64,000 bases of DNA from Cryptomeria japonica (GCF_030272615.1 NC_081414.1:238859233-238923232); one strand, 5' to 3'; positions 38,301 to 49,933 are shown, counted from the stretch's first letter. A program made the numbers and translations. The notes: generated by a model from the sequence alone, not told the origin.

Positions 38301-38764
38301 AAAGGAATTGAAGGATTGACTTGCGTTGAAGGTTGTGAATAACCTAGGGTTTTGGCACAACTCTTGATAGGCATGACATTAGAATAAAAAATATGTGCAA
38401 TGCCACGCAATATATCAATTCCATATTTATCACTTTGAATCATGCGCTTAAGGCCTTTAATTAATGGAAGAGCTTCACTATTAGGGTATTCTTGGGACAT
38501 CCATTTTTTAAAGTTATCAAATTGATTGTCCAATGCAGAAAGTTGATCTATAGAGACCCTAGTTAAAGCTTCTTCTTCATCATGGGTTTCATCAATGGGG
38601 TGAATATGCACATGATTAGGATGGGAAGAATGAGCATCATTATCATTAAAGAAGTCACCCAAATTAAGCTCCATCTCCTCAGTAATTAAACCTTTGGAGG
38701 CCTTAATTCTAATGCTTCGTCTAACAGGGATAGTATAGGTAGGACTAATAGTGGTGAAACTCAT
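35313..38764 (-). pseudogene. Copy B Gag with protease-like domain, broken
   Basis: It is collinear with the intact 1136-residue protein of copy A. It starts at ATG 38764 (MSFTTISPTYTIPVRRSIRI) and is fragmented by stops and frameshifts near 38018, 37638, 37430, 37360, 37150, 36400, 36225 and 35760. The Gag core (ELYNGKGDPLMHVKTFQTLC, DKALQWY, LMHCKQGVKEKVTNFIGRYK) and the CQFHRQPGHDTEKC knuckle are recognisable. The protease-like part reads GALINPSFMVNVITEE, with Asn-Pro-Ser where an active aspartic protease has Asp-Ser/Thr/Gly-Gly. The C-terminal region is Pro-rich and basic. Confidence 0.85.
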
Positions 38765-38767
38765 GCA

Positions 38768-39874
38768 CTAGAGGGAAAATTTGAATTTTGAATTTTTATC
38801 TTTGGAACAAAGCTTACAAAATTGATTAATGCAAAATTTAAGAAAATATTGATTAAACAATTTGAACTTTGTTGGAAGAAGAGGATGACACAATTTCCAA
38901 AAGTGAAAGGAAATTGGAATTTTAAAATTAGGGCCAAGGGAATACCACTTAATTTTAAAATCAGAATTTTTTAAATCGGGGCAGACTATAATTAACCTCT
39001 CAATTTTAAAAAAATTCTTGAAATTTGAAATGTTGAATTTTGGAGGTATTTCCAATTCTAAAGGGATCAAAATTCGACAAAATCAGCAAATCTTCTTGAT
39101 TTAGGCTATTAAATACAGTCATAATAGTCTCCTAAAATTTTAGGAAAAAAGTCGAGGACTGTGGGGGGAATGCACATGGTCCGACCAGCTTTTTTTTGAA
39201 ATTTTCATGGATGAATATGACAAGGATTTCAAAGCTAACCCCAAAAAATTAACGAATTTTACGATTTCTAGATGGGCAAAATTATGGTTCAAATGTAAAA
39301 ATAGGACCCTATAGGGGTTTTGAAGAAAAAGAGGAATTGAACTCCAAATTTGAAAAATGTCAAACCTAATGGATAGGGACACCTTGGAAAATGCTTAGAA
39401 ATCTGAATTTGAATGAAATTGAGTGAAATTTGTACAAAATCCAATTAACTTTGAAAATTAGGGTTTTATGACCTAACCACTTAATTTTGAAATTTGAATT
39501 TTGGGAAAAAGGATGGAAATTGAAAATTTGAATTCTAGGAATGAAAATAAGTCTGAGAGCAATCAAAAATCAGAAAATTAAATGAAAATCCAATTTTTGC
39601 ACAAGTTCAAGATGATTTTTGAAATTTAGGCTTTTAACAAGTAAACGCTTAATTTTGTAAATTTGAATTGCAATTTGAACAAGACAATGAGTAAATTGAA
39701 TTTGACAAACAAAACAATTTTCAGATCTAAGATAACCACAAGCAATTTTTACAAATCACAACTTCAATTTTAATTTAAAAAACTAGGGATTTTAATGATT
39801 TAACCACTAAGTTTGCAGAAAATTTAAACTTGTAAATGAAAAATATGCAATTTTGTTCAAAGGAAAGCATGCAA
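38768..39874 (-). other. Copy B leader
   Basis: This is untranslated leader between primer binding site and gag. It consists of many AAATTTGAATTTTG-like words. It contains one diverged copy of the leader hairpin (about 39130-39205: GGACTGTG and CATGGTCC between A-rich and T-rich arms). Confidence 0.65.
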
Positions 39875-39890
39875 GATGTCAGGTTAACCA
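39875..39890 (-). promoter_or_regulatory. Copy B primer binding site
   Basis: The minus strand reads TGGTTAACCTGACATC, three bases inside the 5' LTR. It corresponds to TGGTGAACCTGACGTG in copy A. The priming tRNA was not identified. Confidence 0.65.
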
Positions 39891-39893
39891 AAA

Positions 39894-41055
39894 TGTAATA
39901 TCACCAAAATGTATTAGTGGGTGAAAAATGTGTGAATGAGAGATCAAGAGGAAAACTACCCTTTCCCTCCAAGGGGAGATGAGAGTTTCACTACGGATTT
40001 CCCTTCAAACACTTTTAACCTAATTACATCAGAAGAGGAGAGGAACAATCACTAGATTCAACCTCCGAAGAAGAAGATATAATTCTGAATGAAATGGGAA
40101 TGATAAGTTAATCCCCTCTTCCTATTTGAAATGGCAAGGAATTGATTAAATTATGTAGTGAAAAAGTGACAAAGAACTGATTATAACTTAAGATCAGAGT
40201 ATGGGATGAAGCTGTGCACCTGGATCTGGCAGTAATATGTCGAGATGAAGCCACCCTATGAATTTGAGGAAAAGTTTCCTAGATCGTGGTGAGAATGTAC
40301 ACAGTCCTTCAAAAAAAACACGAAATGAAAAAGGTTTTTCCGCCTCTACAAATGGAGCCCGAATTCGAAAGTACAACTGCGCACCTGCAACCTACACACA
40401 AAAAAGAGAGGAAAATGGGTTGGGATTAGGGGTTCGACTCAGAGGTTGTGATAGAAATTTTGATAGAAATGCTTGTATGAAATTGAATGTTGGAATCAAT
40501 CTCCTCTTCAATGGTTGAATCCTTGACTTGAATGCAACACCTAGCCTTGAAAGGAAACTTGAGATGCTTGATGCTTGAAAGGGATGCTTGAATGCTTGAT
40601 CACAAATTTTCACCTTATTAAACTTATCCAACTTAACCAACTTACCCAAATGAGAGGGAAAATGCAACTTAAATACTTGTCAATTAGGGTTAATGAAACT
40701 GATTTTTGTCACAAGCCAACATCGAGGAAGTTTTCCCACTCATTGCACAACCTACAATGCATGCTTAGGAAAGGTCCTACCCCAAAATAGGGTAGGGATA
40801 GGGGCACCTTTCCCCTATCCTAGGAGGAAAATGGAGCCACACCCTTGTCCTAGGGGGGATAGGGGCACCACGCCCCTTTCCTATCCCTTTCTTCAGGGCA
40901 GAGTGCAAACAGGGTGGTGCGGAGGCCAAGGGAGAAGTGGATTCTAAGGGTTGAGTAGTCTCTGGTCTCCAATCAGCCTAGGGGATTCAATCTTGCATGT
41001 GTGGGGACCCTAATATGGTTGAAAATTACTAGGGTCATATTTTTATGACACTACA
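39894..41055 (-). repeat. Copy B 5' LTR (right)
   Basis: It begins TGTAATATCACC and ends TATGACACTACA, partner of the left LTR. It retains about 70 bp (near 40000-40060) missing from the left LTR. A minus-strand TATA-like AAGTATTTAAG lies at about 40668-40680, in the same context (CAAGTAT) as the TATA box of copy A. The GC-rich hairpin array is at about 40795-40890. Confidence 0.9.
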
Positions 41056-41060
41056 TCTAG

Positions 41061-42293
41061 TTTAGATTTAAAATCACAATAGCAGTTGCTAGAAAATATA
41101 CCTAAAGTCATTTCAGAAGAGCATAAAAAATACTTAGCAGTAAATTCTCATTAGCATATATAGAAACTGCGATAAATCAACTGCATCTGATAAGGCTCCT
41201 AGTCCCGATGGATTCCCAGCATGCTTCTTTTGAAAATTTTGGCACTTTTTAGGAACAAAAATGATGGAAGCTATAGAAAACATGAGGAACTCAGGGAGAA
41301 TCCTGAGGGAGATTAATAATACCTTTATCACACTTATCCCCCCCCCCCAAAATGGAAGAGTTGGATGACTAAAAACTAATCTCACTTTGCAACACGGTAT
41401 AAAAAGTTCTTTCAAAAGAACTAGCAAACAAAGTTAAAAAAGTGTTTCCTTCCATTATTTTGGAAGAACAAACAAGATTGGTTCCTAGTAGATCCATCCT
41501 TGATGGAGTAATCGTAGCATAGGAAACTATTCATTCTATTCAACATAACCTAGAACCTAGTGTGCTAATCAAAGTTGATATCAAAAAGGCTTATGATAAA
41601 GTAGATTGGAGATTCTTGTGTAAGTGTATGGAAGCATTGGTTTTGAAAAACAATGTATAAACTTTATTTTTAGCTATATTTCAAGCCCTAGGTTTTCAAT
41701 AGTGGTTAATGGAACCGTCGAAGGGTATTTTGATATTTTGAGAGAGATTAGGAAAGGGGACCCGATCTCATCCTTCTTATTTATTATCATGACTGAATAT
41801 TTTGGTAGGGCAATATGTAGGGCTCAAGATCAAGAGAAAATTAGAGGGATTAAGGTAACAGAGGGATTTGAAAACATAACCCACCAACAATTTGCGAATG
41901 ATACAATGCTCTTTGGTGAAGGGAGGAAGAAAGAGGCAAAAGAATTTAGGAAAATTTTAAACATATATACTAAGGCCTCAAGACAAATGGTAAATGCAAA
42001 TAAATCAAAAATATATTTTCTGAACACTAATAGCAGAATGGAGGAAGAAACATGCCAGACATTAGGTTTTAAAAAAGGAAAGCTATCTTGCAGATGTATG
42101 CGGGAAAAGCAGGTCGATAGAACTCAATATGTGAAAATATTCCAAAAGACTTGTCCACACACACACATAGGACTTCTTGGTGCAAGCTATGGAGTCACGA
42201 AGTATAACTTAGCTTCCCAAGGTTGGTCCCATGGTTCTCAATCTTACAATTTCCCTCAAACAAATATTTTTGCTCTCATATCACTGAGCAAAA
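41061..42293 (+). pseudogene. LINE (L1-type) ORF2 reverse transcriptase relic
   Basis: Blocks in order: DKAPSPDGFPACFF (41187), NNTFITLIP then a C homopolymer (about 41340), KVLSKELANKVKKVFPSII (41400), VPSRSILDGV and KVDIKKAYDKVDW (41575). The open stretch 41624-42301 follows with FSIVVNGTVEGYF, RKGDPISSFLF and QQFANDTMLFGEG. These are RT motifs of plant L1 LINEs. The catalytic F-A-D-D is F-A-N-D, and several frameshifts and stops are present, so it is dead. The homology continues in another frame to about 42290 and stops where the Tat LTR starts, so the LINE was the insertion target. Confidence 0.85.
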
Positions 42294-43525
42294 TGGTTTA
42301 GGGATGGCAAATGCAAGAACGAGGGATGCTTTGATAGATTTTAGAATGAAATGCATCCTAAGCTATGTATTATTCTAGAAATGCAATAAACTAACTATAA
42401 GATGACAAGGTTAGTATGAATACTATCCTAACATGATATATTAGTCTATGATTGAGCTAAATGATAAAGAAAGTATTCTTAAACATGCATATTTAGACTA
42501 ATTTCTATTCTAAAGAGAGGCTAAATGATGAGCATAAAAATGATATATGAAATCTTGAATGTATTTGAGCATAAGTGTGATACTACAAATTTGGAGGATG
42601 ATCCTCAAAATGGAGGAATGAGAGCTCTATTTATAGCAAAAATAGGGCAATGGATGGTCAGGATTGAAAGAGTTGATCAAGGGTTGAGTTTGAAAGTTGG
42701 GGATCCATGTTTGCAATTGGCACCAATGAAATGGTGACAATTGTCAACATAGGGTTGGGTTGAGAGAAGGGGTTGGAGGCATTAAATGCTTGAGAAGACC
42801 TTATGGTTATCTAGAAGGTAAGGGTCAAGTCTAAGTTAAGATTACCCATTGGATTAAGAGTTAATCCCAGGATAAACCCTTGTGCTAATGATTAAGAGAT
42901 AATCATGGTCAAAGCATTAAATGCTTGATGAGACCCTTGGGTTGGATGAAGGTTAAGTTAGGCAAAAAGTCTCTAACCATGTAAGAAGGTTTGAGTTAAC
43001 CATTAATGGTTATGAAGACTTTGGGGAATTAAGTGGTTGAAGACTTGAAGCCTTTAATGGTTATCAAAGACTTTGAGGATTTGAGAAGTGACCTCCCCTT
43101 GCTTAGGGATGTGACAAAGTTTAGAAGATGGGTTAGGCTAATTAGAAGCGATTAGAAGAGTCTAGAAGGGATTAGAAAGGGGTTTAGGAAGGCAAGTGGG
43201 AGATGTAGGATTTTGCAAGTGGATGGAGGGATAATAGGATTTAATTGAATTTAATGAATTTCATTCAATTTGGTTGTAATTAAATAAATTAGATTTATTT
43301 AATTTAGGATAACTATTTAATTAAATTTGAATTTAATTAAAAGTGGATGGGGGGATTAAATTGAATAAAATGATTTATTCATTAAATGGATATAGTGAAT
43401 TTAATTGAGTAATCTACTTAATTAAATAGAGGAATGCGGGTAATTTAATTAAATTGGATTTAATTAAATAGAGAAATGAACATAAAATATTCATTTAGGA
43501 ATATGGTCATTTTTATACGTCTACA
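42294..43525 (-). repeat. Tat element 3' LTR
   Basis: The right end is well defined: CGTCTACA followed by a polypurine tract. The left end (TGGTTTAGGG, where LINE homology stops) is an estimate. A minus-strand TATA box CTATAAATAG lies at 42627-42636. The interior has several GGTTAAG-type repeats and an AATTAAATT-rich end, as in the LTR remnant ending at 3960. Confidence 0.7.
42627..42636 (-). promoter_or_regulatory. TATA box of the Tat LTR
   Basis: The minus strand reads CTATAAATAG followed by AGCTCTC, an ordinary plant TATA context. It is about 890 bp from the LTR 5' end, leaving about 330 bp for R and U5. Confidence 0.6.
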
Positions 43526-43540
43526 TTTTGCCCCTCTTTG
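43526..43540 (-). promoter_or_regulatory. Tat polypurine tract
   Basis: The minus strand reads CAAAGAGGGGCAAAA, ending against TGTAGACG of the 3' LTR. It is similar in position and composition to the tract of the gag-only elements. Confidence 0.75.
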
Positions 43541-44135
43541 AAGTGACGTGTGTGCACATGTTGATTCAAAGAAAATAATGTGTTATCGTGATTTATGATC
43601 AAATGCAATTTTTGTGTTGCTCTTTTGATTTGCAAGTCGTGTCCCATATTTGATCTGATGCGTGATGCCCCAGATTTGATATTTGATGGTGATGCCCCCT
43701 CGGGAGATGAATCAATATTTTGAAAAATTTTGATTTGATTTGATGAGTTGTGTGTGATGTGTAGGATTTCGTCTATGTGAAAGGTGGGTAAATTGATTCA
43801 TCTCCCAATAAGTTACAATTTTTAGGGTATAAGGGAGACCGTGACCATATTACATGTCCGTTTGGCTAACCCTAATTTCATTTTCCTCCTACAAAAGGGG
43901 AAAATAGCTTTGATTTGATTCATTTGTGCCTTGTTGACTTTGGAGAAAGAGAATTTGGTCTAAAGAGAAAATGCCTATTTCGTATTCCAGACATCGTTTC
44001 GAGCGCGTTCAGAGGTACCGGAGACCTGTAGCGTATGGACCACCAGTAAGTCAACATTTTTGACCCTCTTTTGATTTTTGATTTGGTCATTTTTAGTCAT
44101 TTTTTTATTTTTAAAAGTTGGTTTTAGCGTTTTAG

Positions 44136-44592
44136 CACGTCAAAGTCATAGATTAGTGCATACGAAGTTTTAAGTAGCGCATCAAGTCAATTTTTAGGGT
44201 TGCATCTGAAATAAAATAGGGTAGCACATAGGAAATATAGGTTAGCGCATAGACGTAGAATAGCGCATGGCGATAGTCGGGTAGCATGTCAGGTCAGTAG
44301 GTTAGCACATAGGGTAGACCTAGCACATAGGGGTCACAAGGGTTTGCATAGGTAAGGGGGTTTAGCGCGTAGGGTTAACCTAGCGCATAGGGTCAAACAG
44401 GTAGCACCCGGGAGGTATAGATTAGCATGTGGGTAGGAGTTAGCACATAGGGTAGATTAGGTGGCACATGGGGGGAAAGATTTAGTGTGTAGAGTCAGTC
44501 TAGCGCATAGGGTGAATAGACTAGCGCATAGGAAAAATAGCCTAGCACGTGGGTGAATTTTAGTGTAGCGGGAGTCTGTTTTAGTGCATCTG
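44136..44592. repeat. Degenerate TAGCGCATAGGG minisatellite in the PMD intron
   Basis: About twenty imperfect copies of TTAGCGCATAGGG or TAGCACATAGGG separated by 5-20 bases fill most of the intron's first half. Variation is largely C/T and G/A (GCGCAT, GCACAT, GCATGT, GTGTGT). Confidence 0.85.
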
Positions 44593-44779
44593 GAAAAAAT
44601 TTTGCAAGATGAGGTGGTTTGTAAATTTGTGTCATGTTGTCATGATTTTTATGGATTTGTCTGATATGAGTGTCGATATAACTTGTTTTGATTTGCGATA
44701 TTTCAAGTTATGTATAGATATCAATGTGGTGTTTTGATCAAAATATGATTTATTTGCGTACCCCGTTTCAAGTTCAATG

Positions 44780-44965
44780 TGTGAAGCCTGATTTGTGTTA
44801 CAAGCTGATATGGGTTGGAAACTTGAGTTGTTTTACAAGCTGATATGGATGGGAAACTTGAGTTGTGTTACAAGTTTATGTGATTGTGGAGACTTGAGTT
44901 GTGTTACAAGTTTTGATATGGTTTTTGAGAACTTGAGTTGTGTTACAAGTTGATATGAAATGATA
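44780..44965. repeat. Tandem repeat, about 35-45 bp unit, second half of the PMD intron
   Basis: Five copies of a unit containing AACTTGAGTTGTGTTACAAG then TTGATATG, with small length changes. Confidence 0.85.
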
Positions 44966-46361
44966 GGATTTTGAACTTGATGTAGATGAGCAAATTGTTT
45001 CATGTTGTTGATGTGAGTTGGATTTTGATATCTTTGTTTTGATGTGGAAACTGATATTGGATTTTTTTTTCTTGTTGACAGGAGTGATTGGGTGTGGTGG
45101 AGTCGCAAGAGAGATTTCCAAGACCGTGGTCATTGATACCGCGGTTGACCCAGGCTAATTTGGACATCATTGAGAGATGTGGTTTGACCTCCCTTTTGGA
45201 TATGCCTCGGTTCACTGTGAACCAAGGGCTACTGACAGCACTTGCAGAGAGGTGGCACAGTGACATGAACACCTTTCATTTTGAGACTGGAGAGATGACA
45301 GTCACACCAGAGGACTATTACAAGATCTTGCGCATTCCCGTAGTAGGGGCACTACTACCATATGAGTAGTCGAAGGAGGGTGGTATAGAGGCACTGCATC
45401 GTATCTTCCATGACGAGACAGTCTGTGGTTATGAGATCTCGTGGCAGGAGTTTGTCGGGTTGGTAGGGCAGATATGGGATTATGCCCCAGAGATTCTGGA
45501 TGCGGGCATGACCAATGAGTTTGCCAGATTGTTTGCTGCGCGGGCAGTGGCTAGGATATCTGATCCGGAGGAGATGAGGCCATCTTTTGATTCTGATGAT
45601 GAGGAGGGAGAAGGAGATGATGATGATGGAGAGGATGGAGGAGGAGGACGAGGGAGATGGGGAGATAGAGGGAGGAGAGCAGATAGGGGTGTGGAGAGAG
45701 CGGAGAGACAGGGGGTGATAGACAAGGGGAGAGGTGGATTGGCTATTGGAGCCGGGGGAGAGGGGAGAGTGGGGGAGGTGTTAGCTATAGTGGGGGGCAT
45801 TGATGAGGTGAGGCGACTAGCGCAGAGGAGGAGGATGGATGTGCTCCCACCTCCAGCACTGAGGACAGGCAGAGTGGGAGGGGTTGCCCCTGCATAGGTA
45901 CCACTACTGGTTCGGGTCCCTACACATGTTGAGGATGTGCAGATCCGAACCCTATAGGTGACTGTACAGTAGCTGCAGGCACAAGTTTTGACATATCAGC
46001 GATAGATTGTACAGTTGACTATTGAGCGAGATACGAAGATAGAGCAGAGAGGGGGCGAGCGGAGGAGCTGGTATCCAGTATGCAGAGAGCAGCGACGGGT
46101 GGTCCGATGAGAGACACCCTGAGAGAGTTAGCATTGAGAGCTTAGGAGGCGGAGTACTATTGGCGGCACTATGAGGCTGCGGTACCCAAGGACTGGCGAG
46201 TACAGAGCTTTACACAGTCGAGATCCAGTCGATCTCGAGATACTGGGTTGCGGTCTGAGAGCCGAGGTGTCATAGGGCCATTGAGACAGGACCCTCCTGG
46301 AGATCCAGGGGCGGGTACATCTGGAGCCAGACCATCTCCATCAGGGGATAGTCATACTTGA

Positions 46362-47753
46362 GAGACGGGGTCTCTATTGTATTTCTAATCATTGTATTCT
46401 TTGTACTGGACACAGTGTTGATACATTTTGTACAGTTTGATCATTTTTGATATATATATACGGCACCATTTTCTTTGATCATGTGGTGTGTTTATATGGA
46501 TGCATGTTATGTGGGTTATTTCATTTATGTGATGATGATGTAATGCTTAAATATATGATATAATGTATGATGTAGGATGTATGCTTTTATATGCTGTGAG
46601 ATGTATCTTGAAAATGAGATGTATGATAATGATATGCTGTGAGATGTATCTTGAAAATGAGATGTATGATAATGATATGCTGTGAGATGTATCTTGAAAA
46701 TGAGATTTATGATAATGATATGCAACTAAATGTAAAATGATATGCAATTAATTGTAAAATGATATGCAGCTATTTTAAAATGATATGCAATTATGTTTTT
46801 GGTAGCATCCTCATTCTGTATTTGCCATCCGATATAGCCATATTTATGTGCTGTCTTTTTAGGTATCATCATTGAGCATTGATTTGTGTAGGATATGTTG
46901 AAAATTTATACAAGCACAATGGTATAATTGAACCATAATGACCTGAGAAAAATTTACATGATTTTTTATTTTGCAAGATAGCACAAGCATCAAGGTATAA
47001 TTGAACCAGGACGACATGAGTGCATATTGCGTAAATAGACAAGATTAAATCATTTGTATGTGTGAAGTGGAATCAGGCCTTCAATGATATTCGATGTATC
47101 ACGTCTCGAGGCAAGTATTCACATAGTACAAGTGATCGACTCCCAGACAAAAGACTAAGAAAATATTGGAAGTTCCTCATGATCTCTAGCTTTGAAGCAT
47201 TTAGTGGGACAAGGAAGAGAATCCAATAATCAAAAAAGTTAAAAATGCAAAACTAGTCAAGATTTTATGCTATAATGCAACATCCAGTACTTCAGAAAAT
47301 CATCCATCCTTGGTATATCTGTGAATTGGTTTGTTTTGTTTTGCGATGAAGCGTAGTTTTGGTTGTTGGATGTCATGCTTTTGAGTTTTGCAAATAGCTT
47401 TGATGTCTGGAATGTTTGCAATATTTAGACGATTTGAATGCCCCTAGCTGAGTGTGCCTCTTGATGTGAATATATACAGTGATTTCCAAGCCATGGTGGA
47501 TTTGTGGTAAGAGGATATATATGGATAACTAGGATAGTGACTATGCTAAGTATGTCCTGAATGGATATGTGCTAAGTGTCAGGCGATGGCCGATAGTGTT
47601 TTGACGGATAAAATGGCATGGCGATAGATAGAGGAGTCGTTCTTTCACAAGAGTGCCTGTTTACCAGGTTTTCACCATTTGTTTTTATTGTACTTTGTTT
47701 TTGCTTTTTCTGGATTTTTTGCTTGTTTTGGCTTTTTCTGTGCACTAGGTTAC
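46362..47753. other. Tat 3' region between integrase and PMD, with tandem repeats
   Basis: From about 46560 to 46790 there are three tandem copies of a 43-bp unit (GATATGCTGTGAGATGTATC, then TTGAAAATGAGATGTATGAT). They pass into AAATGATATGCAATTA repeats; the AT-rich sequence just before them may be the PMD transcription terminus. At about 47655-47690 lies the conserved Tat 3'-UTR phrase, CACCTGGT-like on this strand, whose complement reads GGTGAAAACCTGGTAAACAG. No further gene is seen. Confidence 0.65.
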
Positions 47754-48905
47754 TTAAGTGTAGTACTTCTTCAGATGGATGTTGTTAGTTGGTTCGTCGA
47801 GCACATCTCCTTCTGAAGTTGTTAGCTGATAGGCACCTGATCCATAGACTGATATGATAACATAGGGACCCAACCAGTTAGGTTCAAATTTCCCTTTCTT
47901 TTCTTGATCTTGCTGATTTCTTGGATTTTCTTTGAGAACTAGGTCACCAACTTTGAAGTTGCAGGGGATATCCTTGTGATTGTAGCTCCTGCACATGTGT
48001 TGCTGATATGCTTTGAGATGAGTATAAGCATGTTGACGTCTTTCATCTAATAGTTCAAGTTCTTGGAGTTGGTTAACTCGATACTCTTCATCTGGGATGA
48101 ATCCTTTCAAAGAGACTCTGGGAGATGGGATTTCTACTTCCAGGGGTAAAATGGCTTTTGATCCATATACCAATGAGTATGGTGTTGCTCTTGTAGGTGT
48201 GCGGATGTTGGTTCTGTATGCCCAAAGTGCTGGATTGAGTTGGACGTGCCAATCTTTGCCTGCATCATTCATTGTTTTCTTGAGGATTTTTAGGATAGTT
48301 TTGTTAGATGCTTCCGCTTGACCATTTCCCTGTAGGTAGTATGGTGTAGAGAACCTATGTTGGATTTTGAATTTTTCACATAGTTCTTGGACATCTTGAT
48401 TTTTGAAAGGTTGTCCATTATTTGTGATGATTGAACTTGGAATACCATATCTACAGATCAAATAATTGAGGATAAAAGAGGCGATTTGTTTCCCAGACAC
48501 TGTGGTCATGGGAACTACTTCTATCCATTTGGTAAAGTATTTTGTTGCTGTTATAATGAACTTGTGTCCATTTGAAGATGAAGGATGAATTTTTCCCACT
48601 AAGTTGAGTCCTCACTAACAAAAGGGCCAGGATGTTGTAAATGGCTGCAGTTCCTGTGCTGGTGCATGTATCAGATTACCATGGATCTGGCATTTAGGAC
48701 ATTTCTTAGCGAAGTGATATGAGTCTTTCTCCATTGTAGGCCAATAGTATCCCATCCTTAGAATCTTTTTAGCAAGAGTAGTACCACTTGAATGTGTGCC
48801 ACAAATACCTTCGTGAAGCTCATGTAAAGCAGAATCAGAATCATTACGATCAAGGCAATGAAGAAGAGTACCATCTAGACCTCGATGATACAAAGTATTA
48901 GCGGT
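47754..48905 (-). pseudogene. Tat integrase, catalytically dead
   Basis: The N-terminal HHCC zinc finger is visible (HELHEGICGTHSS, KKCPKCQ, 48620-48893), then the rve core (SNGHKFIITATKYFTKWIEV, SIITNNGQPFKNQ, GNGQAEASNKTI), then a chromatin/DNA-binding tail (NFKVGDLVLKENP, KFEPNWLGPYVI) ending at TAA 47754. The strand-transfer core needs D, D, E. The first Asp position (G-L-D-L-V-G in relatives) reads G-L-N-L-V-G, the second (T-D-N-G) reads T-N-N-G, and only the Glu survives. A TAG and a TGA stand just before the first position (about 48612-48618). The losses are G-to-A on the coding strand. Confidence 0.88.
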
Positions 48906-49933
48906 AAGGGTGTAACGGGCAGCTTGTCAGATAAAGTTACGTTCTTGGTTATGGGATTAGTCAATTGGTAAGATATTGTGCTTGAGGTAGTCGTATATCG
49001 GTCCATATAACGGAGAATCTGAACCAGTCAAGGCATAGATAACCTGGGATTCATAGTGGTCATAGGCGGGGGAGAACAATTGCTCTACCAGGAACTCGTA
49101 ATGACTCTATTGCTCTGGAATTTGTAGTAGTGAAGCGATAGTAGCCATTGCATTGGCTGCTTTGTTGTTTAACCTTGGTATTTGTTCGAAGGTGATGTGC
49201 ACAAAATACTATTTGAAGTCATCCACCATTCGCTTGTAGGGTAGTAGCTTGTCATCCTTTGTCTGATAGTTGTTGTTGATTTGATGGATGACCAGTTGCG
49301 AGTCCCCATAGACTTTTAACTCTGTGATTTTCCATTGTACGACCATTTTGATACCTATAACCAATGCTTCATATTCAGCCACATTATTTGTGTAGGGAAA
49401 CATAAGCCTATATGATCTTGGTATAGTGTGTCCTTCAGGAGTGATGAACAGAATGCCAGCACCTGAACCATGTTGTGTATAGGATCCGTCAAAGTATAGG
49501 GTCCATTGTTTGGTAGAAAGAGAAAGAACATCCCTATCTAGAAATTCAATCTCCATGGTGTGTTTGCCTGGTAGCGGTGCTTCAGCCAGCTGATCTACAA
49601 TTGCTTGTCCTTTGATAGCTTGTATTTCTGTGTATTGGATGTCAAATTCATTGAGAATCATGACCCATTTAGCTAATTGGCCTGTAAGAGCTGCCCTACT
49701 GAGTAGATATTTGAGAGGATCAATTTTTGCAACTAGCTTAATGGTGTGTGCTAGCATATAATGTTGGAACTTCTGAGATGCGAAGACCACTGTTAGGCAA
49801 GCCTTTTCAATGAATGTATAGTTGAGTTCATAGTCATTCAATGTCCTACTGATATAATATATGGCGCGTTCCTTTCCTTGTTGATCTTCTTGTGCCAATA
49901 GTGCCCCCAGCGATATATCTGTTGTTGAGATAT
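48906..49933 (-). pseudogene. Tat RNase H and second (archaeal-type) RNase H, cut off from RT by copy A
   Basis: The 49209-49933 block starts inside the classical RNase H after the insertion of copy A (LGALLAQEDQQGKERAIYYI, then SRTLNDYELNYTFIEKACL). It continues with a linker and the additional RNase H (WTLYFDGSYTQHGSGAGILF, NNVAEYEALVIGIKMVV, VYGDSQLVIHQINN). The catalytic D-G-S, E and D-S of the second domain are present. The connection to integrase (48906-49208) is interrupted by several stops. Dual RNase H is the diagnostic feature of the Tat lineage. Confidence 0.88.

Larger units (their letters stand above)
33471..41055 (-). mobile_element. Gag-only LTR retrotransposon (TR-GAG type), copy B, old
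   Basis: Two direct LTRs (33471-34580 and 39894-41055) start TGTAAT and end ACTACA. The 5-bp duplication TCTAG stands at 33466-33470 and 41056-41060, so both termini are certain. On the minus strand the order is 5' LTR, primer binding site, leader, gag, polypurine tract, 3' LTR. The 5.3-kb interior encodes only a Gag-protease-like protein, now broken; no RT, RNase H or integrase is present or would fit. This matches the non-autonomous class described as TR-GAG. The LTRs differ by many substitutions and about a 70-bp gap, so the copy is much older than copy A. Confidence 0.9.
43971..46361 (+). pseudogene. Antisense plant mobile domain (PMD) gene, two exons, in the 3' region of the Tat element
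   Basis: Exon 2 (45082-46361) encodes the PMD signature: ANLDIIERCGLTSLLDMPRF, ALAERWHSDMNTFHFETGEM then TVTPEDYYKILRIPVVG. After it come an acidic and Gly/Arg-rich low-complexity stretch (about 45590-45760) and a Gln/Leu coiled coil. A probable exon 1 (43971-44045, MPISYSRHRFERVQRYRRP) ends at GTAAGT. The intron ends in a T-rich tract and GACAG at 45081 and joins exon 2 in the PMD frame. Nonsense codons are TGA 45085 and TAG at 45367, 45895, 45955, 45970, 46003 and 46143, and there is one frameshift near 46060. Host PMD proteins (MAIN/MAIL type) are linked to silencing and genome stability, and PMD is also common in transposons. It lies opposite to gag-pol between integrase and 3' LTR. Confidence 0.8.

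Noticed and set aside
45480-45800. 106-codon Pro/Ser/Leu-rich minus-strand frame
   Set aside because: It is antisense of the Gly/Arg/Asp-rich low-complexity part of the PMD exon.
46525-46747. Ser/His/Ile-rich repeat frames on the minus strand
   Set aside because: They are translations of the 43-bp tandem repeat in the Tat 3' region.
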